Assembly: GCF_001484685.1 (NCBI RefSeq)
Contig: NZ_CP012200.1
Coordinates: forward strand, 304,321 to 368,320
From: Thermococcus sp. 2319x1
GTDB taxonomy: Archaea; Methanobacteriota_B; Thermococci; Thermococcales; Thermococcaceae
Length of the DNA stretch: 64,000 bases
Direction: 5' to 3'
The position numbers and the translations under genes are program-made. The notes beneath the pieces are model-generated. The model was not told the DNA's origin, did no database searches, and worked only from the letters and a program-made list of their open reading frames with translations. Below, one piece after another: positions 8,690-16,840 of the stretch (position 1 is its first letter; each line of letters starts with the position of its first letter).

Positions 8690-11548
8690 ATGGTTAAAAC
8701 AAAAGTTAAGGAAAAACCAAAAACCGAGAGTGAAAAGCCTTCCTCTTTAGATTTTTCAAAAATCAGGCTTTACCTTTTCCCCATAGTGGTTGTGATCGTT
8801 GCTTTTATTGGCTACAAGATTAGAGCAGCAACTGGGCAAACAAAATACTTCATAGACCCAGATACCTTCTATCATTTTGAAATATACAAGCTCGCGATAA
8901 AGGAGTGGGTTCCCAAGTATTACCCCTTGGCAGATGCTCCATTTGGTTCTCTCATTGGGGAACCCCTTGGTTTGTACATAATTCCGGCTTTACTCTATAA
9001 GCTCCTCTCTGCATTTGGGTTTGAAGTGATAAAGGTCTTCAAGATGTGGCCCCCCCTTGTTGGATTTTTCAGCATAATTGGAGTGTACTTCCTAGGGAGA
9101 AAGCTCCATTCAGAATGGGCAGGACTTTGGGCGGCTTTGGTGATGATGTTCTCAGTTGCCCACTGGACAAGAACCTTCTCGGGAAACGCCAGAGGAGATG
9201 GACCGTTTTTGATGTTCTTCATCTACGCAGTTCTGTTCATGTTCTACTACCTCGAAGCCACAGAGGTCAGGAGAAAATCACTTTTTGGCGCTTTATTTGT
9301 GCTCTTTGGAGTTTTGATGCTCTCGGTATGGAACGGCTCCCCATTTGGTCTTATGGTTCTCTTGGGCTTTGCAAGCCTGTACGTGATTGTATCATTTATT
9401 TTCGGAAAAGTTGAGGGGGTAAAGAGGTTTGCCATGGAATTTTATCCAGCCTACCTGGGGATATTGCTCGTTGGCTACGCATTGACTCCAAGTGGAATTG
9501 TAAGGGTTGGAGGGCACATAAAGTTCGCCTTTGAAGTTTTCCTTGGACTGGCACTACTCACGACGATAATGCTCTACGGTGGGGGATACCTAAATTACTC
9601 CGACAGAAAACATAGGTTTGGAGTTGTTGCAGTGATAGTACTCTTGGGCTTTGCTGGAGCTTATCTTTACGTTGGCCCCAAGCTCTTTTCCCTTATGAGT
9701 GGAGCATACCAATCCACTCAAGTTTATGAAACTGTTCAAGAGCTTGCAAAGACGGAATGGAACGATATACAGAGGTATTACTCGGTCAAGGGAACCGATG
9801 GGATAATCTTTCTCCTCTCACTTGTCGGAATTGCAATAGTTGCGTTTAGATTTTTGAAAACCTTAAACCAAGACAAAGTCGATGCAAAGAATTTGTTCCT
9901 TCTGATCTTTTACGGGCTTTCAGTATATCTCATGTGGACAGCGGTGAGGTTTTTGTTCCTTGCTTCAGGCGCAGTTTTGCTAACCTTTGGAATTCTCGTG
10001 GGGGAGCTCTTTAAAATAGTGGAGAATATGCAGGAAAAGGTTTCAACAAAAGCTCTCTATGCTTTCTTGCTGGTCCTCCTCTTCATTCCGATTCCAATAG
10101 TGGGAGCAAACACTACCTACAACTCTGCAAAGGTTAGCGGTGAAGCTGTAAGCCCGAGCTGGGAAGAAACCCTTAAGTGGCTTAGAGAAAACACAAACGA
10201 ATACGATACGGCAACTTCCTGGTGGGACTACGGTTACTGGATTGAAAGCTCTCTCCTTGGAAACAGGAGGGCAAGTGCGGACGGTGGTCATGCCAGAGAT
10301 AGGGATTACATAATAGCACGCTTTTTGGCAAACGATGGCAGCAAAAGTGAGGTTGACTTCGAGAGCTGGCAGCTTAACTATTTTATTGCTTGGATTCAAG
10401 ACTGGGCCAAGTTCAATGCTATAAGCTACCTTGGAGGAGCTATAACAAGAACTGAAAGAGACAGATCTGGGATGATTATTCCTTTTACTCAAAAAATAGA
10501 TGATAACGCTTTTTACAGTCCATATGGCATTCAGCTTCAGATAGTGGAACAAGGAGGACAGAAAAAGGCGATAATCGTAGCGGGTAACCAACAGGGAGAG
10601 CCAGTGCAGGCAATAATCATGCAAACCGGGGAAGTCATAAACGGAAAGGGAGACTTTCCATATGCAGCTTATGTCTTCCCCAACTATGCAGTGGCAGTTT
10701 ACTACAAAGTTGCAGCAAGCAACTTCCTAAAGCTTGCGTTTGGTATACCCATCAGCTCTGAAGCGGATTTTGCACAAAAGTTGCTCTCAAACTTTAGGCT
10801 TGTAAAAAATACCGGAGATCTGGCAACCTATGAATTTGTTCCATTTGGGGTGTATAGAATTGAAGTTTACAAGAATGATACATGGACATCAGTGTCAAAG
10901 CTTATTCCCGGGGAATACAAGGCTAAGCTCTACATATCAGCATTTGGAAGAGACGTTAAAGATGCCACCATAAAGCTCAGGGCTTACAATGGAGATAAGC
11001 TCATAAGTGAGCAGATTATAGCGCAAAACGTTAACATCGATCATTTAAACGAGACGCCGGTAGAAGTTAGTCTCAAAGTCCCAAACGCTACAAAGTATCA
11101 GCTTGTCCTTGTGCAGAAAGGTCCCGTTGGAGCTCTTACAGAAGCTCCAAAATTAAATGGCAGGCTTGTCAGTCCAATAAAAGTTTTAAACGATGGCCAA
11201 AGTGGAGAGCTTGAGTTAAGGGCCGGGTTCAGAAAAGACTACTCCAACTTGGAGCTTTACCTTAGGGCTACAGTTATATATCTTATCAGAACCGAGGGAG
11301 AGAACAGAGACGATCCAAAAGCCGCATTTGAGCCTCACATGGATATAATCCATTATGAAAAAATTGCCGGTGGCTTGAGTACATCAAACAGAGAGCTTCA
11401 TTTCAAAGGTCAAGCAAGCTTTCCAGAAGTTATTCAGCCTTATATAGAGAAGCTCAAGAACGAATACGGAGATAAGGTAGAAATAATGGGGGTAAGGGTC
11501 GAACCGGTGTTTATAGCAGACAAAGAATACATAATATACGAGGGGTGA
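8690..11548 (+). CDS. aglB: Oligosaccharyltransferase catalytic subunit AglB (STT3)
   Basis: This single-subunit oligosaccharyltransferase transfers lipid-linked glycans to Asn in N-X-S/T sequons outside the membrane. The N-terminal half (about residues 25-480) is polytopic, with the first acidic motif in FIDPDTFYHFE and a second in GNARGDG. The hallmark WWDYGYW sits at residues 511-517, opening the C-terminal globular domain, which runs to 952. Length and motif position fit the long archaeal AglB form. GAGGTGG precedes ATG 8690, ten bases after glmS, suggesting an operon. Probable substrates include surface proteins such as those at 23118 and 42765. Confidence 0.96.
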   Translation: MVKTKVKEKPKTESEKPSSLDFSKIRLYLFPIVVVIVAFIGYKIRAATGQTKYFIDPDTFYHFEIYKLAIKEWVPKYYPLADAPFGSLIGEPLGLYIIPALLYKLLSAFGFEVIKVFKMWPPLVGFFSIIGVYFLGRKLHSEWAGLWAALVMMFSVAHWTRTFSGNARGDGPFLMFFIYAVLFMFYYLEATEVRRKSLFGALFVLFGVLMLSVWNGSPFGLMVLLGFASLYVIVSFIFGKVEGVKRFAMEFYPAYLGILLVGYALTPSGIVRVGGHIKFAFEVFLGLALLTTIMLYGGGYLNYSDRKHRFGVVAVIVLLGFAGAYLYVGPKLFSLMSGAYQSTQVYETVQELAKTEWNDIQRYYSVKGTDGIIFLLSLVGIAIVAFRFLKTLNQDKVDAKNLFLLIFYGLSVYLMWTAVRFLFLASGAVLLTFGILVGELFKIVENMQEKVSTKALYAFLLVLLFIPIPIVGANTTYNSAKVSGEAVSPSWEETLKWLRENTNEYDTATSWWDYGYWIESSLLGNRRASADGGHARDRDYIIARFLANDGSKSEVDFESWQLNYFIAWIQDWAKFNAISYLGGAITRTERDRSGMIIPFTQKIDDNAFYSPYGIQLQIVEQGGQKKAIIVAGNQQGEPVQAIIMQTGEVINGKGDFPYAAYVFPNYAVAVYYKVAASNFLKLAFGIPISSEADFAQKLLSNFRLVKNTGDLATYEFVPFGVYRIEVYKNDTWTSVSKLIPGEYKAKLYISAFGRDVKDATIKLRAYNGDKLISEQIIAQNVNIDHLNETPVEVSLKVPNATKYQLVLVQKGPVGALTEAPKLNGRLVSPIKVLNDGQSGELELRAGFRKDYSNLELYLRATVIYLIRTEGENRDDPKAAFEPHMDIIHYEKIAGGLSTSNRELHFKGQASFPEVIQPYIEKLKNEYGDKVEIMGVRVEPVFIADKEYIIYEG

Positions 11549-11590
11549 TTCTTGCTACTCTTCTCATTTTTGCTATTTTGGAAGGAAAGA

Positions 11591-11598
11591 TTTAAAAA
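11591..11598 (+). promoter_or_regulatory. TATA-like promoter of the L7Ae gene
   Basis: TTTAAAAA at 11591-11598 in the gap after aglB lies about 60 bases before the rpl7ae start. Transcription would begin near 11622 and the SD-like GGAGG at 11646-11650 follows. Inferred from position and composition only. Confidence 0.4.
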
Positions 11599-11657
11599 GC
11601 AAGCATCCTTCCCTAACTTGATGACTCGATGAACGATGAAGTTTGGAGGGATGTGAA

Positions 11658-12029
11658 ATGGCAAAGCCAAGTTACGTGAAGTTTGAGGTTCCAAAGGAGC
11701 TTGCCGAGAAAGCCCTTGAGGCTGTTGAGATTGCAAGAGATACTGGAAGAATTAGAAAGGGTACAAACGAGACAACAAAAGCCGTTGAGAGGGGCCAGGC
11801 AAAGCTTGTAATAATCGCTGAAGATGTTGACCCGGAAGAAATCGTTGCTCACCTGCCACCCCTCTGTGAGGAGAAGGAGATTCCCTATATCTATGTTCCA
11901 AGCAAAAAAGAACTTGGTGCTGCCGCTGGCATTGAAGTTCCAGCTGCAAGTGTTGCTATAATCGAGCCGGGTAAGGCTCGTGAACTCGTTGAGGAAATTG
12001 CTATGAAGGTAAGGGAGCTCGCCAAGTGA
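11658..12029 (+). CDS. rpl7ae: Ribosomal protein L7Ae
   Basis: L7Ae is a 123-residue kink-turn binding protein. In archaea it serves in the 50S subunit and in C/D box, H/ACA and RNase P ribonucleoproteins. It starts [12 protein letters not shown] and contains the RNA-binding core [15 protein letters not shown] and the block [21 protein letters not shown], both diagnostic. ATG 11658 follows GGAGGGATG; an in-frame ATG at 11643 is upstream of the SD and is rejected. S28e and L24e follow on the same strand, the usual archaeal order. Confidence 0.97.
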   Translation: MAKPSYVKFEVPKELAEKALEAVEIARDTGRIRKGTNETTKAVERGQAKLVIIAEDVDPEEIVAHLPPLCEEKEIPYIYVPSKKELGAAAGIEVPAASVAIIEPGKARELVEEIAMKVRELAK

Positions 12030-12097
12030 GCTCCCTTTTCCTCACTCTCATAACTAGGCGAGCTTTCATGATTATAATTGAATTAGAGGTGTGAGAG

Positions 12098-12310
12098 ATG
12101 TCAGATGAGGCATACCCTGCAGAGGTCATCGAAATTGTAGGAAGGACTGGAGTTACCGGCGAGGTTACTCAAGTAAAGGTTCGCGTTCTTGAAGGAATGG
12201 ACAAGGGTAGGGTAATTAGAAGAAACGTTAAGGGGCCAGTCAGGATTGGCGACATAGTCATCCTCAGAGAGACAGAAAGGGAAGCAAGAGAGATCAAAGC
12301 AAAAAGGTGA
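12098..12310 (+). CDS. rps28e: 30S ribosomal protein S28e
   Basis: A 70-residue OB-fold protein of the small subunit. The text [20 protein letters not shown], then [12 protein letters not shown] and the tail [15 protein letters not shown], is characteristic of S28e. GAGGTGTGAGAG precedes ATG 12098. It lies five bases before rpl24e in a ribosomal protein operon with L7Ae. Confidence 0.96.
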   Translation: MSDEAYPAEVIEIVGRTGVTGEVTQVKVRVLEGMDKGRVIRRNVKGPVRIGDIVILRETEREAREIKAKR

Positions 12311-12315
12311 TGTAA

Positions 12316-12516
12316 ATGGCAAGATGGAACGTCTGCTCATATTGCGGAAAAGAGTTCGAGCCAGGAACGGGAAAGATGTACGTTAGAAACGATGGGAGAG
12401 TCTATTTCTTCTGCTCAAGAAAATGCGAAAGGTACTTCTTTATGGGTAGGAATCCAAGAAAGCTCAAATGGACAAAAGCCTTTGAAGAAGCGAGGCTCCA
12501 GAGAGCCAAAAAGTGA
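12316..12516 (+). CDS. rpl24e: 50S ribosomal protein L24e
   Basis: A 66-residue zinc-ribbon ribosomal protein. The motif [13 protein letters not shown] with the later CSRKC supplies the four Zn-binding cysteines (CxxC and CxxxC), and [11 protein letters not shown] follows as in other archaeal L24e. GGTGATGTAA precedes ATG 12316. In many Thermococcales the operon goes on to ndk and infB; here the strand switches and dnaG converges. Confidence 0.96.
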   Translation: MARWNVCSYCGKEFEPGTGKMYVRNDGRVYFFCSRKCERYFFMGRNPRKLKWTKAFEEARLQRAKK

Positions 12517-12582
12517 CTCTTTTTATTTTTTAACCTTCGTCGGAAGTTTTGAGCAAGATTATTAAAAAAGATAAAGAAACTT
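12514..12582 (+). terminator. T-rich end of the ribosomal protein operon
   Basis: After the L24e stop the plus strand reads CTCTTTTTATTTTTTAACC, two runs of five or more T, the usual form of archaeal intrinsic termination. The gap to the convergent dnaG stop is 66 bases. Confidence 0.5.
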
Positions 12583-13893
12583 TCACTCTGCAAAGGTTAT
12601 TATTTTAAGATCAACAGGCCTTCTAACCACATTGCTCTTTCTTGCTCCGATTAGGTACTTGATTCCCTTCTCACTCACCATATCTATTAACCTCTGAGTT
12701 ATGATTCCGTTAAATATTATTGTGTGTACATTTTCTTTGTCGTTTAGAGAGGTGAGTAGATCCCTTACCGGTATCTCCGCGATTACGTTCTTGTTTTCAT
12801 CTAAGAGAATTGCTGTGAGGTCTTTTTTCACTTTTTCAATCCACTCTTTAAATTCATCAAGCTCAAGAACTTTAGGCGGCTGTATTGGCTTTACGAACTT
12901 TTCTTCTCTTGCTGGGGATATCACTTCAACTTTTGTCTCTCTTGTGGTTTCTATTTGGGGTTCAACGGCTTTTTCCATCTTTGGCTCTACATGTTGGGGC
13001 TGATTAGCCGTTTGGTGTTCTTTCTCCTTGACAAGTTCGTAGAAACTCTTTCCTTTAGCAAAGAGCTCGTTTATAACCTGCTCTGCTGGAACTTTGCTCC
13101 TTAATGCCTTTATTATCTCTTTCTTTGTCAGCTCCTCGACCTCTTTTCCTTCTGGAGCTCTGGCCACATAGTCAATGTCCGCAACTTGAAGGAGTTCCTT
13201 AAGTATGAGCTCTCCTCCCCTATCACCATCGGTAAATGCGGTTACAATTCTCTCCTTGCTGAGTTTTATTATCGTCTCTGGCACTGAAGTTCCTTCAACG
13301 GCTATGGCGTTTTTGATTCCATGTTTTAGAAGGTTAAGCACATCCGCCCTTCCTTCAACGACGATTATTGAATCTGAAAACGGCACATGTGGGCCAGCCG
13401 GGAGTTTTTCTGGACCATACTCAATAAGCTCCTTAGCCCTAACCTCCTTTTTAACTTCTTCAGTAATCTCTTGTGTTTCTGGAATTTCTTCCTCCATAAG
13501 GGTCTCAAGTATCTCTTTAGCTCTCTCTATGATGTATTTTCTCTTCGTTGCCCTGACGTCCTCGATCCTTATTACTCTAATCTTGGCCTCGGAAGGCCCT
13601 ATTCTGTCTATTGTTTCTAGGGCGGCTGCCAGTATTGCCGTTTCTACCCTATCCAAGCTGGAGGGTATTGTTATTGTTCCATAACTTTTTCCAGCTCTTG
13701 TGTTAACGTCAACCTTTATCCTTCCTATCCTTCCAGTTTTTTGAAGCTCCCTTAAGTCCAGGTCATCTCCAAGTAAACCTTCAGTCTGCCCAAAAATAGC
13801 ACCTACAACATCTGGCCTCTCAACAATTCCATTTGCTTCAAATTCTGCGTGGATTACATATTTGGTGGTTCCAAAATCATCCTTTGCAGCCAT
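12583..13893 (-). CDS. dnaG: Archaeal DnaG-type protein (TOPRIM, exosome-associated)
   Basis: A protein of 436 residues. A TOPRIM domain near residues 165-250 shows IIVVEGRADVLNLLKHGI and TAFTDGDRGG. The N-terminal HAEFEANGIVERPDVVGAI region binds the exosome in archaeal orthologs. Archaeal DnaG is bacterial-primase-like but is mainly found with the Rrp41/Rrp42/Csl4 exosome in RNA processing. A charged linker around 290-320 separates a C-terminal domain. The start is placed at ATG 13893, preceded by GAAGGTGAT; the open frame extends to 14049 with no better signal. It lies downstream of another small TOPRIM gene on the same strand. Confidence 0.92.
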   Translation of the reverse strand: MAAKDDFGTTKYVIHAEFEANGIVERPDVVGAIFGQTEGLLGDDLDLRELQKTGRIGRIKVDVNTRAGKSYGTITIPSSLDRVETAILAAALETIDRIGPSEAKIRVIRIEDVRATKRKYIIERAKEILETLMEEEIPETQEITEEVKKEVRAKELIEYGPEKLPAGPHVPFSDSIIVVEGRADVLNLLKHGIKNAIAVEGTSVPETIIKLSKERIVTAFTDGDRGGELILKELLQVADIDYVARAPEGKEVEELTKKEIIKALRSKVPAEQVINELFAKGKSFYELVKEKEHQTANQPQHVEPKMEKAVEPQIETTRETKVEVISPAREEKFVKPIQPPKVLELDEFKEWIEKVKKDLTAILLDENKNVIAEIPVRDLLTSLNDKENVHTIIFNGIITQRLIDMVSEKGIKYLIGARKSNVVRRPVDLKIITFAE

Positions 13894-13999
13894 GTTATCA
13901 CCTTCTATTCCTTTCTTTTTTAACATTCTTTGCTTTTCAAGCAAAATCTGCTGGATTGTAGTCTTTTTTCTCTTCAATCCGTACCCCTCCTTTTGGGGG

Positions 14000-14380
14000 T
14001 CAGAAACGGAGATTCCTAACACGGGTATAGAGGGAATACAAGTCTTCAATGCCCTTAATGTCTTTTTTTGCTATTTTCTTGAGCTCTTTTCGTGTTTCTG
14101 TGTCTACCTTACATTTGTACCCTTCCAAATATCGGGTTAGTTTTTTTGCAAGTTCTTCACCCTTTCTGTCGAAATCTGTCAATATCATGACATTATGATA
14201 GTGAGAGGCTATTAGAGCAATCTCCGCCAGTGGTAAGCGGGAAAGTCTGATTATCTCCGTTTCGACCCCCAATTTTCGTAGGGCCACCTCGTCTCGCATT
14301 CCCTCTACGAGGATAACACCCTCAAACTCTCGCAGTTTGTCTATAAGTTGTTCGAATCTTTTATAATTTTCGGCGTACAT
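14000..14380 (-). CDS. Small stand-alone TOPRIM domain protein
   Basis: A 126-residue protein made of little more than a TOPRIM fold: the glutamate motif GVILVEGMRDEVALRKLG near residue 20 and the aspartate motif NVMILTDFDRKGEELAKKL near residue 67. Similar small TOPRIM proteins, related to the RNase M5 / primase fold, are common in archaea and mostly uncharacterized. A role in RNA or DNA cleavage is an inference. The open frame extends upstream to 14563, but residues before MYAENYKRF look non-coding, so ATG 14380 is used although its SD is weak. DnaG follows 106 bases downstream. Confidence 0.75.
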   Translation of the reverse strand: MYAENYKRFEQLIDKLREFEGVILVEGMRDEVALRKLGVETEIIRLSRLPLAEIALIASHYHNVMILTDFDRKGEELAKKLTRYLEGYKCKVDTETRKELKKIAKKDIKGIEDLYSLYTRVRNLRF

Positions 14381-14443
14381 ATTGCCGTCATGATGATGAG
14401 GGTTCGATAGTGTTATAAAGTTTTGGGAAAATAAAAACTCCAT

Positions 14444-14624
14444 AAAGTGTCCACTTTGTTTGAAAATCACTGCCCATAACAAGAGTATGTGTAAATGTAT
14501 GTTACATGTTCTGTTGTGTATTTTTAACCATTTTAATAGTAACAAAACTGCATATTTATGCATTCAAAATAAAATTACACTTAGAAAAAGTGCAACTAAA
14601 ATTAATAAGAAAAAATTTATATAG
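14444..14624 (+). promoter_or_regulatory. Control region of trmBL2 with two AAGTG palindromes and a TATA box
   Basis: In this AT-rich gap AAAGTG-TC-CACTTT lies at 14444-14457 and CACTT-AGAAA-AAGTG at 14578-14592, two inverted repeats built from the same AAGTG/CACTT arms. A further palindrome TGCAT-ATTT-ATGCA lies at 14549-14562. The TATA element TTTATATA is near 14615-14622, with transcription expected around 14645, and GAGGTGATGG precedes the ATG at 14665. The arms could bind TrmBL2 itself or another regulator; this is not shown. Confidence 0.45.
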
Positions 14625-14664
14625 GTCTTTGGCTATTGTTATAAAGTAGAAGAGGTGATGGAAG

Positions 14665-15459
14665 ATGGTGAAAGAAAGAATGGTAGAACTTTTGCAAGAA
14701 CACTTTGAGCTGAATTTATACGAAGCCAGAGCATATGTTGCACTAGTTGGCTTCGGAGTTCTTACACCAGCAGAGCTTGCAAGTGTTTCCGAAGTACCAG
14801 CTCCAAGAACTTACGACGTTTTAAGGAGTTTGGAAAAGAAGGGGTTTGCATTAAGCCAGCCCGGAAAAGCCAACAAGTACAGACCAGTGCACCCAAAAAA
14901 CGTTCTTGAAAAGTTTATTGAGGACTGGCAGGTCAGAGTAAAAGAAGAGCTTGAGGCCAAGAAGAAGGCCAAGGAAGAGCTGTTAGAACTCATGACACCG
15001 CTAATAGAAACAGAGGTTCCTAAATACGGAGTAGAGAGAGTCTGGGTGGTCAGAGGTATTAAGAACTCCACTCTCAAGACTCAGGAAATGCTTGAAGAAG
15101 TTGAAAAGGAAATACTGCTGGCAGACAATGGTTACGTTGCAGTGAACCTCGATGAAGAAATAGCAAAAGCCGCCGATAGGGGAGTTAATGTAAAAATAAT
15201 AGTATCCAAACAAGTTCTCCCAAGAATTGAGACATCAAAGATAATGGACTACTACAAAGAAGGAAAGCTTGAGCTTAAAGTACTTGACAAAATAGAGCTC
15301 CCCATGCTAATCTGTGACGAGGAAGTGTTCTTTGCTTTGGAGGACTTGGCTGCTAGATACTTCAACTACGAAACCCAAGTGTGGATAAAGGACTTTAGAG
15401 TGGTTGAACTCTTTAAAGGAAAGTTCAATGAATATTGGGAAAAAGCAGAGAAAGCTTAA
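14665..15459 (+). CDS. trmBL2: TrmB-family chromatin protein TrmBL2
   Basis: The 264 residues and the sequence identify the TrmB-like 2 subfamily. In T. kodakarensis TrmBL2 is an abundant protein that coats DNA into thick filaments and represses genes broadly, rather than being a sugar-responsive repressor. An N-terminal winged helix (residues 5-75, with TPAELASVSEVPAPRTYDVL) is followed by a coiled-coil rich in Lys/Glu (about 90-115) and the C-terminal TrmB domain. The long sugar-binding extension of TrmB is absent. GAGGTGATGG precedes the ATG. The stop TAA shares TTAA (15456-15459) with the convergent small HTH gene. Confidence 0.88.
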   Translation: MVKERMVELLQEHFELNLYEARAYVALVGFGVLTPAELASVSEVPAPRTYDVLRSLEKKGFALSQPGKANKYRPVHPKNVLEKFIEDWQVRVKEELEAKKKAKEELLELMTPLIETEVPKYGVERVWVVRGIKNSTLKTQEMLEEVEKEILLADNGYVAVNLDEEIAKAADRGVNVKIIVSKQVLPRIETSKIMDYYKEGKLELKVLDKIELPMLICDEEVFFALEDLAARYFNYETQVWIKDFRVVELFKGKFNEYWEKAEKA

Positions 15460-15665
15460 ATGTATTTAAATTCTTCCTCTTCCTTGCTTTTTTCTTTCAA
15501 CTTCCAAAAGACTTTTCCATCTCTTTCAATGCTTTCTACCTTCCCCTGCTCCAGAAGTCTAAGCAAGAATCTCCTGGTCTCAGCTAGGCTTAAACCACTC
15601 TCTTTTGCAATTTCTTCTGTTGTCATTTCCCTTGTTAAGGTATTCAAAATCCTCAGATGTTTCAT
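15456..15665 (-). CDS. Small winged-helix DNA-binding protein
   Basis: A 69-residue protein folding as one winged helix-turn-helix: LRILNTLTREMTTEEIAKES, then the recognition helix LSLAETRRFLLRLLEQG and a wing around GKVFWKL. It has no effector domain. It overlaps the upstream zinc-ribbon gene by four bases (ATGA), so it is translated in the same operon as that protein and the arginase-like enzyme. Targets are unknown. Confidence 0.75.
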   Translation of the reverse strand: MKHLRILNTLTREMTTEEIAKESGLSLAETRRFLLRLLEQGKVESIERDGKVFWKLKEKSKEEEEFKYI

Positions 15666-15982
15666 TTTATCTCCTCCATTTTCCTATATTTTTCCAGCAG
15701 CTCCAATATCATTTTCATAACTTCCAGGTGCTTTTTTAACTCCTCTATATCATCCGGGAGTTGGTTTGCCAGTAGTCTTAGCTTTTCTATAAGACTCTCT
15801 TCGATACCCTTTAGTTCGACTCTTTCCTCCCTTTTTCTGTGCTCACAAATTGGACAAAAAACCTTTCCGTTCAGTTCAAAAAGAGGAGAACCGCATCTTG
15901 GACAATGCTTGTCAAGCATCTTTGCTCCAGATAAGAGGAGTGGAGTTATTATCTCTCTAATCTCCTTATCACTTAGTGCCAT
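15662..15982 (-). CDS. Zinc-ribbon protein, Sjogren's/scleroderma autoantigen 1 (p27) family
   Basis: A 106-residue protein with one zinc ribbon, CPRCGSPLFELNGKVFCPIC (about residues 28-47), preceded by the family-typical helix REIITPLLLSGAKMLDKHC and followed by a long coiled-coil-prone helix. This architecture matches the archaeal members of the p27 autoantigen family, whose role is not known. ATG 15982, after GGGTGAGTG, is preferred over an upstream start at 15997. The gene sits between the arginase-like gene and the small HTH gene with one-base to four-base junctions. Confidence 0.75.
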   Translation of the reverse strand: MALSDKEIREIITPLLLSGAKMLDKHCPRCGSPLFELNGKVFCPICEHRKREERVELKGIEESLIEKLRLLANQLPDDIEELKKHLEVMKMILELLEKYRKMEEIK

Positions 15983-15983
15983 T

Positions 15984-16712
15984 TCACTCACCCACAAGAG
16001 CCGTGTAAACTTCTATCAAAGCCTTCTTTCCGAGTTTTGATCTCTTTATCCTATCTGAGATTTCCGCTATGTCACATGCTATTATTTTGAAGTTTTTCTT
16101 AATTTCATCTATAAGTTCCAACAGCTCCTCCAAGGTAAGCTCCCCATGTTGAAATCTGGCAATTTTGTATTCGGGCTTTAAAACGTCCATATCAACTGTC
16201 AGGTAGACCTCTTCCCCAAGGTATTTCCGCGTATCGGCAATTATCTCATCTATTGAAGACGTTTTTAGACTCCTGTATGCCTTCCATTCCCCCCTTATTT
16301 TTCTGGTTCTTGGGAGTGCTGGGAAGATTTTAGCTCTTCTCGTCCATAAACTCGTTCCCCCAGTGGTGGGTATCATCAATACAGATCCAATAACCGCCGC
16401 TCTGTTCACCACTTTTTCTTCCAGGGCATAAGCGAGCCATGAACCATGGTCAAGGTAATCATGCATTAAGTCGGTATGAGCGTCAATACTTATTATAGAA
16501 GGCGGCTTTATCCTTTTGATTACCCCATACGTTGCTAAATGCTCCCCAATAATGTAGCATTTATCCAGGGGTACTCTGTCTGCGAGGAGCTCTACATTGT
16601 TCGATTCAACAATCATAAACTCCCCTATTAATTTGTTCTTTTTTAGCAAGTCTATGGTGTACATAACCCCCTCTTTATTGGGCTTCTCTCCGAAAGGGAT
16701 AAATGTAACCAT
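15984..16712 (-). CDS. Ureohydrolase-fold (arginase-like) protein of unknown substrate
   Basis: A protein of 242 residues, shorter than typical arginases or agmatinases (about 290-310). The metal-binding core is partly kept: SIDAHTDLMHDYLDHGSW (Asp-x-His-x-x-Asp) and TVDMDVLKPE (Asp-x-Asp). The usual N-terminal GGDHS motif is replaced by IIGEHLATYG, so one metal-ligand histidine sits in a changed setting. Members include agmatinases and histone-deacetylase-like enzymes; I do not assign a reaction. The ATG at 16712 follows CCGGGGAAAG in the divergent gap to hps-phi. It heads a three-gene operon. Confidence 0.7.
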   Translation of the reverse strand: MVTFIPFGEKPNKEGVMYTIDLLKKNKLIGEFMIVESNNVELLADRVPLDKCYIIGEHLATYGVIKRIKPPSIISIDAHTDLMHDYLDHGSWLAYALEEKVVNRAAVIGSVLMIPTTGGTSLWTRRAKIFPALPRTRKIRGEWKAYRSLKTSSIDEIIADTRKYLGEEVYLTVDMDVLKPEYKIARFQHGELTLEELLELIDEIKKNFKIIACDIAEISDRIKRSKLGKKALIEVYTALVGE

Positions 16713-16840
16713 TTCTTTCCCCGGAGCTATTTCAGACTCATCCCTTTTAAATTTATAGCTTAGTCTTTGATTGCAGGTGAGTTAAAGTTAAAAGCACCCA
16801 ATTTGATGTTAATTTGAAGATCATTGGGGGGTAAGTCAAG

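Noticed and set aside
10043-10624. Minus-strand open frame of 193 codons inside aglB
   Set aside because: It runs antisense through the WWDYGYW region of a clear STT3 gene and resembles no protein family.
14549-14562. TGCAT-ATTT-ATGCA as TATA box of the small TOPRIM gene
   Set aside because: It lies about 170 bases from that start codon, far beyond normal spacing; kept only as part of the trmBL2 control region.
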